From assembly GCF_003060865.1 (NCBI RefSeq), contig NZ_CP028918.1:1538001-1602000 (forward strand): a stretch of DNA of 64,000 nucleotides. Reading direction: 5' to 3'. Source of the stretch: Gemmobacter aquarius (GTDB lineage Bacteria > Pseudomonadota > Alphaproteobacteria > Rhodobacterales > Rhodobacteraceae). Made by a program: the position numbers and the translations under genes. Shown here in pieces: positions 59,099 to 64,000 of the stretch (the first letter of the stretch is position 1; each line of letters starts with the position of its first letter). The notes under the pieces were generated by a model. That model was given only the letters and a program-made list of their open reading frames with translations, ran no database searches and was not told the origin of the DNA.

Positions 59099-59533
59099 TC
59101 AAAGCTTCAGGCGGTAGCGGATGTGGCCATCGCTTGGCGTGAAGCGGTCGTAAAGCTGCCGGGCGGTCGTGTTGCCCTCATCGGTGTGCCAGTAAAGCCG
59201 CTGCCAGCCACGGGCGCGGGCCAGTGCCATCAGGTCTTCGATCAGGGCGCGGCCCATACCCTTGCCGCGGGCGGCTTCGGTCAGGAACAGGTCTTCGAGG
59301 TAGCAATCATTGCCCATCACCCATGTCGAGGGGTGGTTGAGGTGGATGGCAAAGCCCACCATCACATCGCCGTCGAATGCCAGTCGAGCCTTGACGGGGC
59401 TGGCGGGGTCCATCAGCCGCGCCCATGTGGCACTGGTGATTTCGGGTGTCAGGGTGACGTCGTAAAAGCCGAGGTATTGCGCCCAGAGGTCGCGCCAGCC
59501 CTGTTCGTCGTGGCGTTCGGCGTCGCGGATCAT
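59099..59533 (-). CDS. GNAT-family N-acetyltransferase
   Basis: 144 residues from the ATG at 59533, overlapping the M20 peptidase stop by 4 bases (ATGA). Acetyl-CoA loop LFLTEAARGKGMGRALIEDL (the RGKGxGxxL signature) and WQRLYWHTDEGNTTARQLYD. Acceptor unknown. It is co-translated with the peptidase. Confidence 0.88.
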   Translation of the reverse strand: MIRDAERHDEQGWRDLWAQYLGFYDVTLTPEITSATWARLMDPASPVKARLAFDGDVMVGFAIHLNHPSTWVMGNDCYLEDLFLTEAARGKGMGRALIEDLMALARARGWQRLYWHTDEGNTTARQLYDRFTPSDGHIRYRLKL

Positions 59534-60915
59534 GCCAGCCTCGCCAGCACGCGCGCCCAGGAGCGGGTGCCTTTGTGGAAACATTCGAGATCGTATTTCT
59601 CGTTCGGGGAATGGATCTGGTCATCGTCGCGGCCAAAGCCGATCAGCATCGCGTCCATGCCGAGGTAGGTCTTGAAATAGCCCGCGATCGGAATCGATCC
59701 GCCCGCGCCGACGAAGGCGGCGGTGCGGCCCCATTCTTCGGTGAGGGCGGTGCGGGCGGCTTCGAACGCGGGGTCGGCGATGGACATGACCGAGGCGGGG
59801 CTGCCTTCGATGCCGTCATGCCAGATGATTTCGCAATCGGCGGGCAGTTGCGCTTGGGCCCAGGCGCGGAAGGCAGTGAGGATTTTGGCGGGGTCTTGCG
59901 CCGACACGAGGCGGAAGCTGACCTTGGCATGGGCCTCGGAGGGCAGCACGGTCTTGAAACCCGCGCCGGTATAGCCGCCCCAGATGCCGTTCACCTCGGC
60001 TGTCGGGCGGGACCAGATTTTTTCCAGCGGCGTGCGGTCGGATTCGCCGGCGGGCACGGAAAGGCCGACATCGCCGAGGAATTTGGCATGGTCGAAGGCC
60101 AGCGCCTGCCATTGTGCGCGCAGCTCGTCGGAGAGTTCGGCCACATCGTCGTAGAATCCCGGAACGGTGACGCTGCCATTTTCGTCATGCAGGCCGGACA
60201 GGATGCGGGTCAGCACGTGGATCGGGTTGCGGGCAAGGCCGCCATACATGCCCGAATGCAAGTCACGGTCGGCGGCCTTGACGGTGAATTCGGCCTTGCA
60301 CAGGCCGCGCAGCATGGTGGTGATGGCGGGGACGGCATCTTCGAACAGGCCGGTGTCGCAGATCAGCGCGAGGTCGGCTTTCAATTCGGCGGCGTTTTCC
60401 TGCAGGAAGGGGATGAGCGAGGGGGAACCTGATTCTTCCTCACCCTCCAGAAAGATCGTGAGCTTGCCGGGAAGCGTGCCGTGGACCGCTCTCCATGCGC
60501 GGCAAGCCTCGATGAAGGTCATCAGCTGGCCCTTGTCGTCGGACGAGCCGCGGGCGCGGATCACGCGGCCCTTGGGGGTGTCTTGCACCTGCGGGTCGAA
60601 GGGGTCGCGGTCCCAGAGCGACAGGGGGTCGACGGGCTGCACATCGTAATGGCCGTAAAACAGGATATGCTTGTCGCCCGCACCGCCATGGGCCACCACC
60701 ATCGGATGGCCCGGCGTGGGGCGCGAGGCGGCGTCGAAACCCAGCGATTTAAGGTCTTCGACCAGCCAGTCGGCGGCGCGGGCGCAATCGGGCTTGTAGT
60801 CGGGATCGGTCGAGATCGAGGGGATGCGAAGCAGGTCCATCAGCCGGTCCAAGGCCTGCGGCAGGTCCTGATCGATGCGGTTCAGGACGGCGTCGAGATC
60901 GGCGCGTTGGGGCAT
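59530..60915 (-). CDS. M20-family metallopeptidase (dipeptidase-like)
   Basis: 461 residues. Zinc site motifs: LFYGHYDVQPVD (first His and Asp), RGSSDDKGQLMTFIEACRAW (bridging Asp), FLEGEEESGSPSL (catalytic Glu) and the terminal His in DQIHSPNEKYDLE. It has the lid domain insertion of the CNDP-like group, which cleaves dipeptides and related amides. First gene of a two-gene unit with the GNAT gene. Confidence 0.92.
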   Translation of the reverse strand: MPQRADLDAVLNRIDQDLPQALDRLMDLLRIPSISTDPDYKPDCARAADWLVEDLKSLGFDAASRPTPGHPMVVAHGGAGDKHILFYGHYDVQPVDPLSLWDRDPFDPQVQDTPKGRVIRARGSSDDKGQLMTFIEACRAWRAVHGTLPGKLTIFLEGEEESGSPSLIPFLQENAAELKADLALICDTGLFEDAVPAITTMLRGLCKAEFTVKAADRDLHSGMYGGLARNPIHVLTRILSGLHDENGSVTVPGFYDDVAELSDELRAQWQALAFDHAKFLGDVGLSVPAGESDRTPLEKIWSRPTAEVNGIWGGYTGAGFKTVLPSEAHAKVSFRLVSAQDPAKILTAFRAWAQAQLPADCEIIWHDGIEGSPASVMSIADPAFEAARTALTEEWGRTAAFVGAGGSIPIAGYFKTYLGMDAMLIGFGRDDDQIHSPNEKYDLECFHKGTRSWARVLARLA

Positions 60916-61031
60916 GATGTGTCTCCGAGTTGTGATGCGGTGGCGAGCCTAACAGCACTTCTGCCCCTGTCCAGAGCCGCCGCGCCGCGCTAAAAGGCCC
61001 CCAATCAAGCGGACATGACCAAGAGGGCGCT

Positions 61032-61595
61032 ATGGCAAAAGCTATGATCGGATGGGCAATGCTGGCGGTTCTGGCAAGCGGCGGTCTGGCAGCCGCGCAA
61101 AGTGCGGTCAGCGGTGACGCAGCCGGGCCTGCGCTTTACGACCCGAAGGCGACCGAGGTGGACCTGACGCCGGACCTGTTGCCGAAAGATCAGGCCAAAG
61201 TGTTGAAGATGGTCGCCCGTGACCAGCTTTATTACGCCGCCATCGCGATTTCGCCCGACGAGGGGCTGATGTCGGAGGCCACCGTCGCTGCGGCCAATTA
61301 CCATTCGATCGAGGCGGCCTCGGCTGCTGCGCTGGCCGAGTGCAATGCCAAGAAGAAGGGCGCTGCCGATTGCGCGGTCGCGGCCGTGGTGCGGCCCGAG
61401 GGGTGGCAACCGGCCGCCGTGCAACTGTCGTCGGATGCGACGGCGGGTTTTCAGGCCAGCTATGATGCCGGAGCCATGGCGATTTCGGCGCAGACCGGAT
61501 CATGGGGGATCGGTGCCGACGACGCGGCGGCGGTTGCGGCCTGCACCGAGCGCAACCCTGACGCCACCGACTGCGCGGTCGTCGTAAAGAACTAG
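61032..61595 (+). CDS. Exported protein with two DUF4189-like repeats
   Basis: 187 residues. Signal peptide IGWAMLAVLASGGLAAAQ. Two repeats each end in a paired-Cys pattern: ALAECNAKKKGAADCAVAAV and AAVAACTERNPDATDCAVVV, spaced about 80 residues, consistent with two disulfide-stapled units of the DUF4189 type. Function unknown. It is often seen just upstream of hemA in this family and has then sometimes been misnamed an aminolevulinate synthase. Confidence 0.78.
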   Translation: MAKAMIGWAMLAVLASGGLAAAQSAVSGDAAGPALYDPKATEVDLTPDLLPKDQAKVLKMVARDQLYYAAIAISPDEGLMSEATVAAANYHSIEAASAAALAECNAKKKGAADCAVAAVVRPEGWQPAAVQLSSDATAGFQASYDAGAMAISAQTGSWGIGADDAAAVAACTERNPDATDCAVVVKN

Positions 61596-61652
61596 GCTGC
61601 GACAATCGGCCTGTTCTGACCTGCGCCTGATGCCCTTTTCAAGCGGGGGTAT

Positions 61653-61666
61653 TTGACCCAAGTCAA
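61653..61666 (+). promoter_or_regulatory. FnrL/FNR-type box upstream of hemA
   Basis: TTGACCCAAGTCAA matches TTGAY-N4-RTCAA, the FnrL consensus of Rhodobacteraceae, as a perfect dyad. It lies 91 bases before the hemA start. FnrL is known to control hemA in Rhodobacter sphaeroides at low oxygen. Confidence 0.75.
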
Positions 61667-61757
61667 GGCTGCGCCGCAGAGTCATGTTTAGTCATGGCGC
61701 AATGAATGCAATCAGGGCCGCGCCACGCGACCCTCCGGACGGACCCGGGAGACCACG

Positions 61758-62981
61758 ATGGACTATGAAGCCGCACTGAGCGCCAGCCTGCAACGCCTGC
61801 ATGACGAGGGGCGTTACCGGACGTTCATCGACATAGAGCGCGCGCGCGGCCATTACCCCAAAGCGGTTTGGCGCAAGCCCGATGGCACGACGCAGGACAT
61901 CACCGTGTGGTGCGGCAACGACTATCTTGGCATGGGCCAGCACCCCGAGGTTCTGGCCGCGATGCACGAGGCGCTGGATGCCACGGGCGCAGGGTCCGGC
62001 GGCACGCGCAACATCTCGGGCACCACGGTCTATCACAAGCGGCTTGAAGCCGAGTTGGCCGATCTGCATGGCAAGGATGCGGCGCTGGTGTTTTCATCGG
62101 CCTATATCGCCAATGACGCCACACTTTCCACGCTGCGGACGATCTTTCCGGGCCTGATCATCTATTCCGACGCGCTGAACCATGCCTCGATGATCGAAGG
62201 CGTGCGGCGGGGCGGCGGGCCGAAGCGTATTTTCCGGCACAACGACGTGGCGCATCTGCGCGAGTTGATCGCGGCGGATGATCCGGCAGCGCCCAAGCTG
62301 ATCGCGTTCGAATCGATCTATTCGATGGACGGCGATTTCGGTCCGATCAAGGAGATTTGCGATGTGGCCGAAGAGTTCGGCGCGCTGACCTATCTGGACG
62401 AGGTGCATGCCGTGGGCATGTATGGCCCGCGCGGGGCAGGGGTGGCGGAACGCGACGGGCAGATGCACCGCGTGGACATCATCAACGCGACGCTGGGCAA
62501 GGCTTATGGCGTGTTCGGCGGCTATATCGCGGCCAGTGCGCGGATGGTCGATGCGGTGCGGTCTTATGCGCCGGGGTTTATCTTTACCACCTCGCTGCCG
62601 CCAGTGGTGGCGGCGGGGGCTGCGGCGGCGGTCAAGGTGTTGAAGACCGCGCAGCATCTGCGTGACACGCAGCAGCTGCATGCCCGCATCCTGAAGATGC
62701 GGCTCAAGGGGTTGGGCCTGCCGATCATCGATCACGGAAGCCATATCGTGCCGGTGCATGTGGGCGACCCGGTTCATTGCAAGATGCTGTCGGACATGCT
62801 GCTGGAGCGCTATGGAATCTATGTCCAGCCGATCAACTTTCCGACCGTTCCGCGGGGCACCGAACGACTGCGTTTCACGCCTTCGCCCGTTCATGATCTT
62901 AAACAAATAGAACGGCTTGTGACTGCTATGGATGCGCTTTGGGGTCATTGTGCGCTAAATCGCGCCGAGGCCTCTGCCTAA
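61758..62981 (+). CDS. hemA: 5-aminolevulinate synthase
   Basis: 407 residues, full length. Start region [60 protein letters not shown] and the PLP lysine in [16 protein letters not shown]. It condenses glycine with succinyl-CoA, the first step of heme and bacteriochlorophyll synthesis in alphaproteobacteria. An FnrL-type box lies upstream. Confidence 0.97.
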   Translation: MDYEAALSASLQRLHDEGRYRTFIDIERARGHYPKAVWRKPDGTTQDITVWCGNDYLGMGQHPEVLAAMHEALDATGAGSGGTRNISGTTVYHKRLEAELADLHGKDAALVFSSAYIANDATLSTLRTIFPGLIIYSDALNHASMIEGVRRGGGPKRIFRHNDVAHLRELIAADDPAAPKLIAFESIYSMDGDFGPIKEICDVAEEFGALTYLDEVHAVGMYGPRGAGVAERDGQMHRVDIINATLGKAYGVFGGYIAASARMVDAVRSYAPGFIFTTSLPPVVAAGAAAAVKVLKTAQHLRDTQQLHARILKMRLKGLGLPIIDHGSHIVPVHVGDPVHCKMLSDMLLERYGIYVQPINFPTVPRGTERLRFTPSPVHDLKQIERLVTAMDALWGHCALNRAEASA

Positions 62982-63096
62982 CCTTCCGGATGCATGCAAA
63001 AGCGCTTGCCCTGTGATAGGTTGTCGTCAATACGAACAGAACACGAGTCGGTGATGATGCCGATTCGGATAATCGGGGCAGTGAAGGGACGGGCGC

Positions 63097-64000
63097 ATGA
63101 TCGGGCGGAGGTCAAAACCTTCGACGTCTGAGGTCGACAAGCCAAAGGGCTTTGACGATTTCGAGTTGCGTCTTGGCGATCTGATGCGCGGTGAACGTGC
63201 GACGATCGGGAAATCCCTGCTAGATGTGCAGCGAGAATTGAAGATCAAGGCGACCTATGTCGCCGCGATCGAAAACGCCGATGTATCGGCCTTTGAAACG
63301 CAGGGTTTCGTGGCCGGTTATGTGCGGTCTTATGCGCGCTATCTGGGCATGGACCCGGACTGGGCTTTTGCCAAGTTCTGCGCCGAGGCCAATTTCACCG
63401 TCGCCCACGGCATGAGTGCCGCCGCATCTTCGAGCACGATGACCAAGCGCGTGGTGCATGATTTCGGCGACCCGCTGGCCAATCCGAACGCGACCTTCAT
63501 TCCACGTAGCGAAAGTCTGTTCTCGCGCATCGAACCGGGGGCCATCGGGTCGGTTCTTGTGCTTGCGGCGCTGATCGGGGCCATCGGCTATGGCGGCTGG
63601 TCCGTGCTACAGGAAGTGCAGCGGGTGCAGCTTGCGCCCGTCGACCAAGCCCCGAGTGTGGTGGCCGAGATCGACCCCTTGTCCAGCGTCAAGCCGGTCG
63701 AGCAAATCGTGGGCGAAGCCGCGACGACCGCGCCTGAAAGCGACGAGACGGATGTTGCCGGTGCGGACCAATCGCCGGAACTTCTGGACCGTCTCTATCG
63801 CCCCGAGGCTTTGGATGTGCCGGTGCTGACCTCGCGCGATGGGCCGATCGCGTCGATCGATCCGCGTCAGGTCGGTACGCTTGGCAACGCCCAGTCGACC
63901 GAGATGATCGCCGCCGCGGTGAACGAAGCGCTCGATCAGGCGGCCGAAGCGCCTGTGCAGGTCGTGGCCGATGCCGCGCCGAAGCTTGAAGTCTTTGCCG
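63097..64000 (+). CDS. RodZ-like protein with N-terminal HTH, 3' end outside window
   Basis: About 301 codons are visible with no stop. The HTH_25-type domain is at about 25-90: FELRLGDLMRGERATIGKSL, TYVAAIENADVSAFETQGFV, GYVRSYARYLGMDPDWAFAK. A membrane helix follows near 150-175 (GAIGSVLVLAALIGAIGYGG), then a Pro/Glu/Ala-rich periplasmic stretch that probably leads to a DUF4115 domain past the edge. RodZ anchors the MreB cytoskeleton; the hemA-rodZ-ispG order is common in this family. Confidence 0.9.
   Translation, partial: MIGRRSKPSTSEVDKPKGFDDFELRLGDLMRGERATIGKSLLDVQRELKIKATYVAAIENADVSAFETQGFVAGYVRSYARYLGMDPDWAFAKFCAEANFTVAHGMSAAASSSTMTKRVVHDFGDPLANPNATFIPRSESLFSRIEPGAIGSVLVLAALIGAIGYGGWSVLQEVQRVQLAPVDQAPSVVAEIDPLSSVKPVEQIVGEAATTAPESDETDVAGADQSPELLDRLYRPEALDVPVLTSRDGPIASIDPRQVGTLGNAQSTEMIAAAVNEALDQAAEAPVQVVADAAPKLEVFA

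Overview
The window is one continuous stretch of high-GC chromosome from an alphaproteobacterium of the Rhodobacteraceae/Paracoccaceae type (Rhodobacter, Gemmobacter, Tabrizicola and relatives). The evidence is the gene set and order: fabI divergent from pdxH, glxABCD-glnT with a sarcosine-oxidase-like operon, C4-pathway hemA followed by a RodZ-like gene, and extragenic repeats with a GGATATTT core. A perfect PpsR-type palindrome in front of a BciB-like reductase, plus hemA behind an FnrL-type box, suggests a capacity for anoxygenic photosynthesis, though no reaction-centre genes are present. I see no rRNA, CRISPR array, insertion sequence or intact prophage.

Layout. 1-9.9 kb is housekeeping: the end of a divergent polysaccharide deacetylase, ppiD-like and trpE, an aminotransferase, gpt, a LysE exporter, fabI, pdxH, a double cold-shock-domain protein, a DUF192 protein and tRNA-Pro. 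10-25 kb is a split amine/one-carbon cluster. On the minus strand are glnT-glxD-glxC-glxB and soxG-soxA-soxD-soxB. Between them on the plus strand lie three small membrane proteins coupled to an APC-family permease, two more membrane-protein genes, an XRE-cupin regulator (minus) and the GlxA-type AraC regulator. The delta subunit has lost its zinc cysteines, and the layout resembles an N-methylglutamate-type pathway more than ordinary sarcosine oxidase. 25-31 kb holds a DMT transporter and a signalling island: receiver, Hpt, membrane histidine kinase, an unknown protein, a LuxI-type acyl-homoserine-lactone synthase with no LuxR beside it, and a receiver fused to what looks like a degenerate GGDEF domain.

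31.5-40.6 kb carries a PotDABC-like ABC importer, a ProX-type editing protein, a 44-residue Lys-rich protein, an HWE histidine kinase, a flavin-binding-fold protein overlapping the remnant of an ABC ATPase gene, a glycosyltransferase and rlmF. 40.8-46.7 kb contains tRNA-Glu, a LysR regulator divergent from dabB-dabA (inorganic-carbon uptake), and a small HTH module with two operator palindromes next to tRNA-Ser. 46.8-54.6 kb has a DUF4142 protein, the bciB-like gene, a DUF1989 protein, a Hint-like protein, tgt, lon and an HU-like gene. 54.5-64 kb has two tRNA-Val and two tRNA-Asp genes, a kinase plus class-III PLP enzyme pair, pirin, a GNAT protein, an M20 peptidase, a secreted repeat protein, hemA and the start of a RodZ-like gene.

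The most unusual non-coding structure is a set of four 21-bp palindromes at 58661-58769. Their centre is invariant while their arms vary with compensation. A second hairpin family recurs near 10.05 kb and 19.7-19.8 kb.
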